A stretch of 42,269 nt of DNA from an uncultured Rhizobiaceae group bacterium (GCA_937958815.1 CALGMR010000017.1:1-42269); one strand, 5' to 3'. Positions 33,045 to 41,325 are shown, counted from the stretch's first letter. Notes: a model not told the origin generated them from the sequence alone. A program made the numbers and translations.

Positions 33045-34907
33045 ATGAGCAATTCTGAAAAAAAAGAAACGTTCTCATTTCAAACGGAAGTCGGGCAGTT
33101 GCTCGATATTGTTGCGGGCTCGCTTTATTCCAACAGAGAGATATTTCTGCGTGAACTTGTATCCAACGCATCAGATGCTTGTGACAAATTGCGCTACGAA
33201 GCCCTGACGATGCCGTCTCTCGTGGAAGGCAATCAGCAATTTGAAATCGCCATTGCCGTTGATAAGAAAGCCAAGACGCTTTCCATTTCAGACAATGGAA
33301 TAGGCCTCAACCACCAAGATCTGCTCGACACTTTGGGAACGATCGCAAAGTCAGGCACTGGTGCTTTTTTGGAAAACATCAAGAAAGATGAAAAAGGCGA
33401 TCTCGGTTTAATCGGGCAGTTTGGAGTTGGCTTTTACTCAGCCTTTATGGTTGCAGAAAAGGTTGATGTTCTGACCCGCAAGGCCGGAGAAAAAGAAGCA
33501 TGGTTGTGGTCTTCAGACGGCAAAGGCCAGTTCACCATCGAACAGGCGGACCGTGACGAGCGCGGCACAACAGTCACATTGCATTTGAAAAAAGATGCCA
33601 AAGAATTTTTAGAAGATGCGCGCATAAATCATATCGTCAAAACCTATTCTGACCACATCAGTTTTCCGGTGATGTTTGATGGCAAGGCGTTGAACGAAGC
33701 ATCGGCCATTTGGACGCGTTCGGCTAAAGATGTCAGCGAAGAACAGCATACGGAATTTTACCGCCACACCGCTGGAGCTTATGATCAACCGTGGTTGACC
33801 ATGCACAACAGGGTTGAAGGTGTGGTGAGTTACACCAACTTGCTTTACATCCCGTCGACCCCTCCGTTCGATCTCTATGAACCAGAACGCAAAAGCCATG
33901 TGAAGCTTTACGTCAATCGCGTGTTCATCACAGAAGAAACGAAGGGATTGTTACCGGCCTATCTGCGCTTTTTACGTGGCGTGGTGGATTCAGAAGACCT
34001 GTCTCTCAACGTCTCAAGGGAGATGCTGCAGACAGACCCCAAACTTGCAAAGATCAAGTCTGGGTTGACCAAAAAAGTGCTGACCGAACTGAAGAAAAAA
34101 GCGACCAAAAAGCCGGAAGATTTTGCCGTGTTTTGGCAGAATTTCGGAGCTGTTTTGAAAGAGGGCTTGGTGGAGGATGCCGCTCTGCGGGACCGCGTTC
34201 TGGAAATCTGTCGTTTCAATTCAACCAACGGTTCAGAACTGACAAGCCTCTCCGAGTACGTGGAGCGGATGAAAGAAGGGCAGGACGCGATCTATTATAT
34301 TGCAGGTGAAGATGCTGCAAAAATTGCGAAATCACCACATCTGGAAGGCTTTCGCGCCAAGGGAGTGGAAGTTCTGTTGCTTGCAGATTCTGTTGACGAA
34401 TTTTGGCTGCAACATATTCCGCAATTCGAAGAGAAGTCTTTCAAATCTGTCACCCGCGGGGCTGCCGACCTCGATGCGATCAAAAGCGATAAAAAAGATG
34501 GCGACAAGGATGATGCAAAAACACCAACTCTTGAGACACTCATCACGGCCATCAAACTTGAGTTGGGCGAAACCGTGAAAGATGTTCGACCGTCGAAAAG
34601 ACTGACAGACAGTCCCGTCTGCCTCATCGCTGATGACGGTGATATGGATGTGAACATGGAGCGTCTTTTACAACGTCACGGCCAGTTGCAAGGTGGCATG
34701 CCGCGAGTGCTGGAACTCAACCCAAAACATGGCATTGTGCGTAAGCTTGCAGAACGGGCTGACGGTGATGCAGTTGGAACAGACGACCTGTTGAAAGATG
34801 CGGCTCATTTGTTGTTTGACCAGGCACGCATTTTGGACGGTGAAGCTCCATCCGATCCCGCAGAATTTGGTCGGCGTTTGAACGCGGTTCTGGAAAGCGC
34901 TCTCTAA
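33045..34907 (+). CDS. htpG: Molecular chaperone HtpG (Hsp90)
   Basis: A 620-residue Hsp90-family chaperone of normal bacterial length. The N-terminal GHKL ATPase domain is complete: 'FLRELVSNASDACDKLRYEAL' (Mg/ATP-binding Asn), 'ISDNGIGLNHQDL' and 'LIGQFGVGFYSAFMVA' (lid glycine motif). The middle domain carries 'GVVDSEDLSLNVSREMLQ' with the catalytic-loop Arg. The C-terminal dimerisation domain ends 'AEFGRRLNAVLESAL'. It is cytosolic and folds and remodels client proteins during heat and oxidative stress. Ribosome site GAGGG lies 9 nt before the ATG. A sigma-32-type promoter is visible upstream and a stem-loop follows, so it is monocistronic. Confidence 0.96.
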   Translation: MSNSEKKETFSFQTEVGQLLDIVAGSLYSNREIFLRELVSNASDACDKLRYEALTMPSLVEGNQQFEIAIAVDKKAKTLSISDNGIGLNHQDLLDTLGTIAKSGTGAFLENIKKDEKGDLGLIGQFGVGFYSAFMVAEKVDVLTRKAGEKEAWLWSSDGKGQFTIEQADRDERGTTVTLHLKKDAKEFLEDARINHIVKTYSDHISFPVMFDGKALNEASAIWTRSAKDVSEEQHTEFYRHTAGAYDQPWLTMHNRVEGVVSYTNLLYIPSTPPFDLYEPERKSHVKLYVNRVFITEETKGLLPAYLRFLRGVVDSEDLSLNVSREMLQTDPKLAKIKSGLTKKVLTELKKKATKKPEDFAVFWQNFGAVLKEGLVEDAALRDRVLEICRFNSTNGSELTSLSEYVERMKEGQDAIYYIAGEDAAKIAKSPHLEGFRAKGVEVLLLADSVDEFWLQHIPQFEEKSFKSVTRGAADLDAIKSDKKDGDKDDAKTPTLETLITAIKLELGETVKDVRPSKRLTDSPVCLIADDGDMDVNMERLLQRHGQLQGGMPRVLELNPKHGIVRKLAERADGDAVGTDDLLKDAAHLLFDQARILDGEAPSDPAEFGRRLNAVLESAL

Positions 34908-34915
34908 TTGCAATG

Positions 34916-34965
34916 ACGGCCCTGTTTTTCTGAAGTTCAATAATCTGAAAGGGCCGTACTTTTCA
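34916..34965 (+). terminator. htpG terminator candidate
   Basis: ACGGCCCT (34916-34923) pairs perfectly with AGGGCCGT (34950-34957), followed by ACTTTTC. The 26-nt loop is long but can form extra A-U pairs. It lies 9 nt after the htpG stop. Confidence 0.55.
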
Positions 34966-34981
34966 GCTGAGAGAAGAATCA

Positions 34982-35010
34982 AAAAAAAGCCTCATGTAGA
35001 AACATGGGGC
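34982..35010 (-). terminator. Orphan minus-strand intrinsic terminator
   Basis: Read on the minus strand, GCCCCATGT and ACATGAGGC form a 9-bp stem with one mismatch and a 4-nt loop, followed directly by eight T. No annotated minus-strand gene lies upstream (35010-35262), so it may end a small RNA or be a relic. Confidence 0.55.
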
Positions 35011-35262
35011 CAATTTACCAATGCGCATGTATGTCAAAATGAATGGTAAAGAAAACAGTGCGTTGCTCATGGGTAAAAAGTTGTTATGACGTTTCCGTGG
35101 TGATGCTGAATTTGGCGATCCGAGCAAACGCGTGTTTCCAAATTGCGAAGCAAAATGTGTTGAGGGGGATATATCGGCTGAAATGGCATCGCGAGACCGC
35201 GGCTTGAATGCGTCCAACACAGTGGAAGCGGAGGTGGCGATACCCAAGGGAGAGACAAACGC

Positions 35263-36471
35263 ATGACGGAAACACCTGAACACAGCAGTTACGACATCGT
35301 GATTGTCGGCGGCGCCATTATGGGGGCTTCTGCAGCTTGGTTCATGACCGAGCAAAAAGCATTCGATGGTCGTGTGTTGGTGGTCGAGAAAGATCCGAGC
35401 TACGAAAAGTGTTCAACCATGCACACCAATTCCTGTATGCGGCAACAATTTTCCACACCGCTCAATGTCAAAATTTCACAATTTGCAGCAGATTTCGTGA
35501 AAAACATGAAACACCATATGGGTGGTGATGAATGGATTCCGGAATTGTCTATTCGCAGTTTCGGTTACATGTATCTGGCTGACAACGAAGACTTCGCGAA
35601 TGTGTTGCGCGACAATCAAAAGATTCAGTTGGCTGAAGGCGCTGCAACGCAATTGATGACGCCTGACGAAATCAAACAAGCTTACCCCTTTTACAACGTA
35701 GACGACATTGTTTTGGGGTCGATCAATTTGGTTGACGAAGGTCTGTGGGATGGCACAGCAGTGTTTGACGCTTGGCGGAAATCTGCGCGTCAACGCGGTG
35801 TTGAATTCGTGTCAAACGAAGTCGTAGGTATAACCAAAAACGCAGGCGGCACCTTGGTGGAAAGTGTGACGCTGAAAACGGGTGAAGTGGTTTCTTGCGG
35901 CAAGGTTTTGAACGCATCTGGCCCTCGCGCTGTGCGCACAAGCCAAATGGCCGGAATTGATATTCCAGTGGAACCGCGCAAACGCTACTCGTGGATTTTT
36001 TCTGCCGAACAACCGCTTGATCGTGATTTGCCTTTGACCATTGACCCGTCTGGTGTGCATGTGCGTGAGAATGGCGGCGGCACCTATCAATGCGGCGGCC
36101 ACTCAGACATTGATCCTGCAGTGGACTATGATGACTTCGAGATGGATCATGATATTTGGCAAAACCACGTATGGCCAATTCTTGCCACCCGAATTCCGCA
36201 GTTTGAGGCGATCAAAGTCCAAAGCGAATGGGCAGGTCATTACGCCTACAATACGTTCGATCACAACGCGGTTATGGGGCCACACAACGAAGTGGGAAAT
36301 TTCTATTTCCTCAACGGGTTCTCAGGTCATGGCCTGCAGCAAAGCCCTGCTATGGGGCGTGGTACGGCTGAGCTGATGGTCAACGGCAAATACAGCAGTC
36401 TAGACATGTCGCCATTTCACTACGACCGAATTGTCAACAAAACACCGATCATCGAAAAAGCTGTGATCTGA
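35263..36471 (+). CDS. FAD-dependent oxidoreductase, DAO/sarcosine-oxidase-like
   Basis: A 402-residue flavoprotein of the D-amino-acid-oxidase superfamily. FAD-binding Rossmann segment 'DIVIVGGAIMGASAAWFM' at residues ~10-27 (GxGxxG as GGAIMG), then 'RVLVVEKDPSYEKCSTMHTNSCMRQQFSTPLNVKIS', typical of a subgroup in marine and soil alphaproteobacteria. 'VLNASGPRAVRTSQMAGIDIPVEPRKRY' and the final 'FYFLNGFSGHGLQQSPAMGRGTAELM' form the second flavin contact. It probably oxidises a secondary amine or amino acid; substrate unknown. Start ATG with GGGAGAG upstream. The uronate-dehydrogenase-like gene follows 52 nt later, so one operon is possible. Confidence 0.85.
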   Translation: MTETPEHSSYDIVIVGGAIMGASAAWFMTEQKAFDGRVLVVEKDPSYEKCSTMHTNSCMRQQFSTPLNVKISQFAADFVKNMKHHMGGDEWIPELSIRSFGYMYLADNEDFANVLRDNQKIQLAEGAATQLMTPDEIKQAYPFYNVDDIVLGSINLVDEGLWDGTAVFDAWRKSARQRGVEFVSNEVVGITKNAGGTLVESVTLKTGEVVSCGKVLNASGPRAVRTSQMAGIDIPVEPRKRYSWIFSAEQPLDRDLPLTIDPSGVHVRENGGGTYQCGGHSDIDPAVDYDDFEMDHDIWQNHVWPILATRIPQFEAIKVQSEWAGHYAYNTFDHNAVMGPHNEVGNFYFLNGFSGHGLQQSPAMGRGTAELMVNGKYSSLDMSPFHYDRIVNKTPIIEKAVI

Positions 36472-36523
36472 TGAACGGCACATCATCACACCTTTCAGCG
36501 CTTAATCTTAGAAAGTAATTGAT

Positions 36524-37360
36524 ATGAAAAAACTTGTTCTTACGGGTGCTGCCGGTCGGCTTGGGTCCTATCTGCGCGAACCCTTGTCGAAAATGTGCGA
36601 TGAACTTGTCTCAACGGATATTGCTGATGATGTGGGCACGCTTTATGCGGGCGAACGTTATGTGAAAGCTGATCTCACTGACTTAGACGCTATGGTGGCT
36701 GTGTTGGAGGGCGCTGACATGGTCGTTCATTTCGGCGCCATTGGCGATGAAGCACCATTTGAGCAATTGCTCGGTCCAAACTTCATTGGCGCATATAATG
36801 TCTGGGAAGCTGCTTATAGAAATGGTGTGCGCCGGGTTGTTTATGCATCTTCGATCCATGCAGTAGGGATGCACAAGAAAACGGATTTTATCGGGACAGA
36901 TGCCCCACACCGTCCAGACACGTTTTACGGCTTGGCAAAGTGTTTTGCCGAAGATTTAGCCTCCATGTATTGGGACAAGCGGCAAGTTGAAAGCGTTTGC
37001 ATGCGCATCTTGTCTTGCGCACAAGTGAGCAATCCGCGCGCAGTGGGCACATGGTTGTCCTATGACGATCTTATTCAACTCGTTCAGCGCTCCATCGATA
37101 CGCCCGTTACAGGCTTCACAGTGGTTTATGGCGTTTCCAACAATGACCGCGTGACCGTCGACAATTCCAATGCGTCTTTTCTGGGCTACCGCCCGAAAGA
37201 CAATGCAGAAGAGCATGCTGAGAAAATGTTTGCCGAAGCTGGCCCGCTTGATCACCAAGACCCAGGCAATATGTGCCAAGGCGGACCATTTGCCTCCGTC
37301 GAACTCGGCAACAGCGGCGTGGCCACAATGAACATCGTGGATGACACGAAAAAAACGTGA
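36524..37360 (+). CDS. NAD-dependent epimerase/dehydratase family, uronate dehydrogenase-like
   Basis: A 278-residue short-chain extended Rossmann protein. 'LVLTGAAGRLGSYLRE' binds NAD. The catalytic YxxxK is 'FYGLAKCFAEDLASMYWDK', with the Ser in 'VVYASSIHAVG'. The C-terminal 'VVYGVSNNDRVTVDNSNASFLGYRPKDNAEEHAEKMF' follows the pattern of Agrobacterium-type uronate dehydrogenase (Udh), which oxidises galacturonate/glucuronate to the aldaro-lactone. Length fits, with ~12 extra C-terminal residues. Sugar-acid genes are not seen around it; pairing with an amine oxidase may mean a different substrate. It is the last gene before the presumed island boundary. Confidence 0.8.
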   Translation: MKKLVLTGAAGRLGSYLREPLSKMCDELVSTDIADDVGTLYAGERYVKADLTDLDAMVAVLEGADMVVHFGAIGDEAPFEQLLGPNFIGAYNVWEAAYRNGVRRVVYASSIHAVGMHKKTDFIGTDAPHRPDTFYGLAKCFAEDLASMYWDKRQVESVCMRILSCAQVSNPRAVGTWLSYDDLIQLVQRSIDTPVTGFTVVYGVSNNDRVTVDNSNASFLGYRPKDNAEEHAEKMFAEAGPLDHQDPGNMCQGGPFASVELGNSGVATMNIVDDTKKT

Positions 37361-37366
37361 AAAAAA

Positions 37367-37390
37367 TGGTGCCCGGGGGCGGAGTGTCGA
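37367..37390 (-). other. tRNA-3'-end-like sequence (candidate attachment site)
   Basis: On the minus strand the text ends in CTCCGCCCCCGGGCACCA, the shape of a tRNA acceptor arm with encoded CCA, preceded by TCGA as in a T-loop. The rest of a tRNA is absent. Such 3'-end fragments are left at integration sites of tRNA-targeted islands. The inverted pair GTGGGACA (37421-37428) and TGTCCCAC (37468-37475) lies just inside. This is inference from pattern only. Confidence 0.35.
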
Positions 37391-37517
37391 GATAGTTTTA
37401 AAACAACGGCTTAAAGAAAAGTGGGACAGTCCAAAAGCCTCATATATATTCAACAGATTCTACTTTGTGTCCCACCTGTTTCGAGCGAAATCAGATCAAA
37501 GTTTACTCAACGCATTG

Positions 37518-38666
37518 CTATCTTCCATCAGATATGTCGATCACCTCTTTGGCCCAGAATATTTTAGGGTTTTCTAATCCCGCTACCTGTTGGAGTATCC
37601 CTAACCGTACCAACTGTTCGACGTTCTTCTTCGCTGATGGATAACTAATGTTACAGAATTTGGAAACGTCGGTTATCGACAGCACAGGGCGCTCGAACAG
37701 ATGATCCGCGATGGACAAAGCTGAAACCGACTTAGATTTTCTTTGCAATAAACCACGATAGCGTTCTTGAAGGGCATTCAATTTCAATATGGTCTTGGAT
37801 GTTTCGATACAGGACTCTTTTACCGTAATCAGAAAGAACCGAAGCCATCTTTCCCAATCACCTTTTGCAGACACTGCAAACATTGCATCAATGTATTCAT
37901 CCTTGTTGGATTCAATATACGGGCTGACATATAACAACGGGCTGTCGAGTAGTTCTCTGCTTAGTAATTGGAGCGTGACCAGCATGCGCCCGACACGCCC
38001 ATTCCCATCCCCAAATGGGTGTATCGTTTCAAATTGATAATGACACAGGCCAGCAGCAATCAACGGAGGTATCGCACCAAGGTCACTGTTGATGAATTTT
38101 TCAAGATCATCCATGCAATCGGTTGCTTGCTTTGGTGGCGGTGGAATGAACCGAGCATTCTTGATTTGACGTGCCCCGATCCAGTTCTGCTGTGTCTTAT
38201 ATTCTCCCGGTCGCTTGTTTGCCGCACGCCCATTGGTGGTGTTTTTCAATAGGACGCTGTGCATACCCTTTATAATGCGGTGTGATATTGGGATCGTCTT
38301 GACTTGCTCAATGGCGTAATCAATTGCTCGAATGTAATTCAGGACTTCACGAGCAGAGTCGTTAGCAGTCGTCTCATCTAGGGCTTCAACCAGTGCAAGA
38401 TCATCTGCTGTGGAGAATGTTCCTTCCATTGCCGATGATCGAAGAGCCTCATTCCTCTGAAGCGGTCGAATTACCATGTAGGGATTTGAGATCGTACTAC
38501 CAATTTCCCGCAGACCGCCTAGTGCGGCAGATGCTTCTCCGAATTCCACTATGATGTTCCCCAAGTTCAGTTCAGGGGGCAGTTTATTCGGAATAAAAGC
38601 CTGCATACCCTCAATTGTAGGCACCATCGTGCCGCTATCGGTATCTCGAAACTGGGATACATCCAT
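37518..38666 (-). CDS. Fic family AMPylator-type protein with C-terminal winged helix
   Basis: A 382-residue Fic protein. An N-terminal Fic/DOC_N-like region carries the inhibitory motif (S/T)xxxE(G/N) as SSAMEG (residues 77-82), which marks a class II, self-inhibited Fic. The catalytic motif HPFGDGNGRVGR starts at His216 and is intact, so AMP transfer is possible. The C-terminus (~310-375) is a winged helix ('FERPVLSITDVSKFCNISYPSAKKNVEQLVRLGILQQV'), giving DNA-binding potential. ATG 38666 is preferred; a TTG at 38684 lies inside a long inverted repeat and has no ribosome site. The gene stands alone in the island-like segment. Targets are unknown; such proteins act on gyrase, themselves or host-defence-type targets. 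Confidence 0.9.
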   Translation of the reverse strand: MDVSQFRDTDSGTMVPTIEGMQAFIPNKLPPELNLGNIIVEFGEASAALGGLREIGSTISNPYMVIRPLQRNEALRSSAMEGTFSTADDLALVEALDETTANDSAREVLNYIRAIDYAIEQVKTIPISHRIIKGMHSVLLKNTTNGRAANKRPGEYKTQQNWIGARQIKNARFIPPPPKQATDCMDDLEKFINSDLGAIPPLIAAGLCHYQFETIHPFGDGNGRVGRMLVTLQLLSRELLDSPLLYVSPYIESNKDEYIDAMFAVSAKGDWERWLRFFLITVKESCIETSKTILKLNALQERYRGLLQRKSKSVSALSIADHLFERPVLSITDVSKFCNISYPSAKKNVEQLVRLGILQQVAGLENPKIFWAKEVIDISDGR

Positions 38667-38678
38667 CGTTGAGCTTTC

Positions 38679-38747
38679 GTTCAATAGGGATTCGATTTAT
38701 TAAACCATATAGCACTTAAGGTATAATAAATCGAATCCCTATTGAAC
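38679..38747. promoter_or_regulatory. Perfect 24-bp inverted repeat upstream of fic
   Basis: Arms 38679-38702 and 38724-38747 are exact reverse complements over 24 bp (left arm begins GTTCAATAGGGATTCG) and flank a 21-nt spacer. The near arm ends 12 nt before the fic ATG, so the repeat covers the promoter and leader. -10-like TATACC and TATATG occur in and beside the spacer on the minus strand. The length and exactness suggest an operator for a dimeric regulator, possibly the Fic winged helix itself, or an RNA hairpin. Confidence 0.8.
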
Positions 38748-38807
38748 CTTGCACCCACGTTAGGTCAGAGATTAGACTTCTCAATTCTGATCACCAGCAT
38801 ACGCTTC

Positions 38808-39204
38808 TCAAACGGTGGTTGCGAGGGCACATACACAGCGAAGGCACTGTTCCCCATCCCCGATCATGCTTTTTTTGAGCAGGCGTAGCTCCAGTATTTG
38901 TTCAGCAACGACCTTTTCCAGGTCGCGCGCTTCACGTCGCAAGTTCTGAACTTCGCCCGTGTTGGCCTCACGCGCTGTATCGCCATCCAGACGCTTCTTG
39001 CCGGCTTCCATGAATTCTTTCGACCACGAATAATACTGGCTCTGGGCGATGCCTTCCTCCCTCTCGGCGGCGCTTTGCTTGCCTGCCGGGCAGTGAACGG
39101 CACAGCTCGGCAATCGTATCCTCGCCGCGCAGACCGGCAAGCACAATCCGTATCTTGTCTTCAGATGAATGCCGCTTGCGTGTCTTGCGGCGGATGTCCT
39201 TCAC
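38808..39204 (-). pseudogene. IS3-family orfA remnant, disrupted
   Basis: The 5' part (GTG 39204) encodes 'RRKTRKRHSSEDKIRIVLAGLRGEDTIAELCR', the IS3-family OrfA helix-turn-helix. The expected continuation 'EGIAQSQYYSWSKEFMEAGKKRLDGDTA...LRREARDLEKVVAEQILELRLLKKSMIGDGE' is present but in another frame. A ~30-nt insertion with a net frameshift between 'ELCR' and 'REGIAQ' (about 39090-39125) explains it. The orfB reading that should follow below 38860 is missing. The element is therefore dead and truncated. It is not the partner of the orfB end at the right edge, which has the wrong relative order. Confidence 0.85.
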
Positions 39205-39306
39205 CGTGCGGTCTGCCGCATCGGCCTCTCAGTGGTGCAAGCACCACCTGTCGGTAATATATGGCGTTCGGGTGTATGTCTCATTCTTCACTCCTAGGTG
39301 GTGAAG

Positions 39307-39749
39307 ATGAGCCAAAAACTCTCCCTCATGCAATCAGACCAATTTGTACCATTGGCGCTGACGGGGAACAGCTATAAGCTTTTTTCTGAACTCGGATTTA
39401 ATGGCCGTTATTATATAAAGGATGGTTATGTAATTCTTCGGGGGTACGCGGGCAAGAGAATGTTCTAGAACGGTACGAGATATCTTGCAGCAAACAGTAA
39501 AATTCTTCACGTTGGAATTGGTCCAGTTGCCAAGAATATTGCGATAAGAACAAATGCCATTGTATTTTTGCCGATTAGTGTTTCTTCACTCATCAAGGTC
39601 GTAACTTTTGACGCGAGCGCTCTAGATCAAGCTTTGGTGCGAGCGTGCTAGCTGGAAACGCCGTCAGTTGGGCCGCAGGTATTGCAGAAGCTACGGCATT
39701 TTTTGCGACATTTGCTGTATGGATTGTGGTTGGTTTGGCAGCGAGTTGA
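39307..39749 (+). pseudogene. Decayed small membrane-protein gene (one nonsense, one frameshift)
   Basis: From ATG 39307 the frame reads 'MSQKLSLMQSDQFVPLALTG', '...DGYVILRGYAGKRMF', hits TAG at 39466-39468, and resumes at once with 'NGTRYLAANSKILHVGIGPV...SSLIKVVTFDASALDQA'. Around 39632-39640 a one-base shift is needed to continue into 'GASVLAGNAVSWAAGIAEATAFFATFAVWIVVGLAAS' and the stop at 39749. The joined product (~147 residues) would have a soluble N-terminus and two hydrophobic C-terminal segments. I recognise the look of a small hypothetical-protein family but cannot name it. A purine-rich site (AGGTGGTGAAG) precedes the ATG. Confidence 0.6.
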
Positions 39750-39758
39750 CTACTTGAG

Positions 39759-40357
39759 GTGTCTGGCGCGAGGGCAGAGATCGTACGGATGTTTGGCTGG
39801 ATAAGTACGATTAGCGAGGCTGGCAAACATGGGCCTGGTAAACAGCATTCTGCCGAAAGTCTACACTACTGGGAGTATCACATACTTCAGGAACAGGACC
39901 GGGGCGGAGGAGAGACAACCGATGTCGAGGGCGAATCTAGTGAGGGTCAATACCATGAGCCTTCAGTAAATGACCGCGATCCCTCAGATGGCTCATTCAC
40001 AGCTCATGAGGACGATCGTCAGCCGAACAGGTATCAGCGAGATCAACGACGATATGGCGACGACATTGAGTGGTTTCCTGGAGAACTAGGTGATGCAGGT
40101 CTCGGACCAATGGAATAGGGTTTCGATAAATACGATCAGCTAAATGCAGCAGTAACCGGTTCATTATACAACATTCTTGAGATGATCGCTTCGTCCGCAT
40201 CTCGGCCGTTGAGTACATCTACCAATCTGCGTTTTCAACGTCCGCTTTTCGCTCCGAACTCAAAAAATCTGAAGGTCTCCTTTCGGCCATTGAAGCTTTT
40301 AACTTCAGTTGCGGTGAGTTTTTCGACCCTAGATCGCTAGGCAGGGCTTCAACTTAA
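39759..40357 (+). pseudogene. Degenerate coding stretch, unrecognised
   Basis: An open frame to 40118 gives a very hydrophilic 119-residue text. After its TAG (40116-40118) the same frame continues plausibly as 'GFDKYDQLNAAVTGSLYNILEMI'. A one-base shift near 40185 leads into 'DRFVRISAVEYIYQSAFSTSAF' and 'LLSAIEAFNFSCGEFFDPRSLG', with a stop at 40355-40357. This looks like remains of a real gene with at least two lesions. The first part may be non-coding by composition. No family recognised. Confidence 0.3.
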
Positions 40358-40437
40358 TGAAGTGTCGATAATGGGTCTGCACTTTAAGAAAATGCATTTC
40401 GAGGTATAGTTGGCCTAACGAAATCTGATGGCTACAT

Positions 40438-40989
40438 TTACCTGGCTGGGCTGTCGGATCGCCGGAAAAGTATCGTCATCAAAACGATTGCAAGCATTTC
40501 CATGGGACCACTATCGAGATCATCAAAATGCGAATTGCCGTAAGCCATTGCAGTTGCCACGCGACCCGCAGCAGCATGAACAAGCCCCGGAATGTCGTCT
40601 GATCCACAACTAGCTTGCTCCATCATATGCCCGACGTCGTCTTTCGCGATCGGCATCTCAGTCTGACGATCAAACCAGAATTTACCCTTCAAATAGTAGC
40701 GTCCGCTCACAGCACTCTCGTATTGGCTAGCAATTTCGTTCTCAAACGCATGGTAATCCAGCGGAGGGGCTGTAGCGGCCATTTGTTCAATAAGAACATT
40801 TAGATGGGCTGCCAGACTATCTTCCTCCTCTTCAAAGAGAAGCTCGTCGTCGCTCGCGGAGATTAACTCCCAGTTAAACGCAACATGCCAGATCGGCCTC
40901 AATGTTGTGTAATCGAGCCAATCGCTGTGCTCGAAAAATGCCCGCACGCTCTCACGCGACCAATCGTCACCTCGTCGTTTTTTACGCAT
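40438..40989 (-). CDS. Hypothetical protein, 183 residues
   Basis: An acidic, Trp/Asp-rich soluble protein with no signal peptide until a hydrophobic 'MEMLAIVLMTILF' near the C-terminus. Notable stretches are 'WSRESVRAFFEHSDWLDYTTLRPIWHVAFNWELISASDDELLFEEEEDSLAAHLNVLIEQM' and 'YESAVSGRYYLKGKFWFDRQTEMPIAKDDVGHM'. The composition and size resemble immunity or anti-toxin type accessory proteins, but no family is recognised. Start ATG 40989 has only a distant GGGGA. A possible small gene ends 8 nt upstream on the same strand. Reading is clean, so I take it as a real gene in the island. Confidence 0.55.
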   Translation of the reverse strand: MRKKRRGDDWSRESVRAFFEHSDWLDYTTLRPIWHVAFNWELISASDDELLFEEEEDSLAAHLNVLIEQMAATAPPLDYHAFENEIASQYESAVSGRYYLKGKFWFDRQTEMPIAKDDVGHMMEQASCGSDDIPGLVHAAAGRVATAMAYGNSHFDDLDSGPMEMLAIVLMTILFRRSDSPAR

Positions 40990-40997
40990 TGTCTACG

Positions 40998-41204
40998 TCA
41001 ATCCCCAGTTCGCTTAGTTAGGAGACGTGTATAAAAAGATGTCTGCTTATCACGTTTCATAATGTCATCCGGAGTGACCGCTAACGGCCATTCCCGGCGG
41101 CGGTGAAAAATAAGCGGCAACGGCTGCACTGAGCCCAAAATAACATAATTTGGCGTGTCGCACATTGGATGACATCCTGCAGCCACCGCAAGACATTCGC
41201 TCAC
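40998..41204 (-). CDS. Possible small protein, 68 residues
   Basis: A GTG-started frame (alternative ATG at 41165) reading 'CDTPNYVILGSVQPLPLIFHRRREWPLAVTPDDIMKRD'. It sits 8 nt upstream of the hypothetical gene ending at 40438 and in the same direction, so the two could be one unit or a single gene split by a frameshift. No family recognised; coding status is uncertain. Confidence 0.35.
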   Translation of the reverse strand: MSECLAVAAGCHPMCDTPNYVILGSVQPLPLIFHRRREWPLAVTPDDIMKRDKQTSFYTRLLTKRTGD

Positions 41205-41269
41205 CTTTCTAGCTAGACCGAAAACAGGAAATTCCCACGAAAGTGAAATAGAATTACCTATAGTGTTTC

Positions 41270-41325
41270 ATATTTTGAAGAGCAGCTATTCAACGAATCA
41301 GCCGAATGTTTGCTCTTCAAAATAT
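41270..41325. repeat. Perfect 15-bp inverted repeat in AT-rich spacer
   Basis: ATATTTTGAAGAGCA (41270-41284) and TGCTCTTCAAAATAT (41311-41325) are exact reverse complements separated by 26 nt. There is no T-run on either side, so it does not look like an intrinsic terminator. It may be an operator or the ends of a small lost element. Confidence 0.75.

Larger units (their letters stand above)
34908..35262. other. 355-nt gap between htpG and the FAD oxidoreductase gene
   Basis: It contains the htpG stem-loop (34916-34965) and a second, minus-strand terminator-like hairpin (34982-35010). The remaining ~250 nt has no convincing plus-strand gene. On the minus strand a short frame reads 'SLPFILTYMRI', which resembles the start of a phosphatidyltransferase but is cut off at once. 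The ribosome site for the next gene (GGGAGAG) is at its right end. Confidence 0.6.

Noticed and set aside
34963..35355. Minus-strand frame with 'SLPFILTYMRI', resembling the start of PgsA
   Set aside because: Only about a dozen residues match, then the text loses the family pattern and runs into a hairpin and T8. It is too little for a gene call, so it is noted only as a possible relic.
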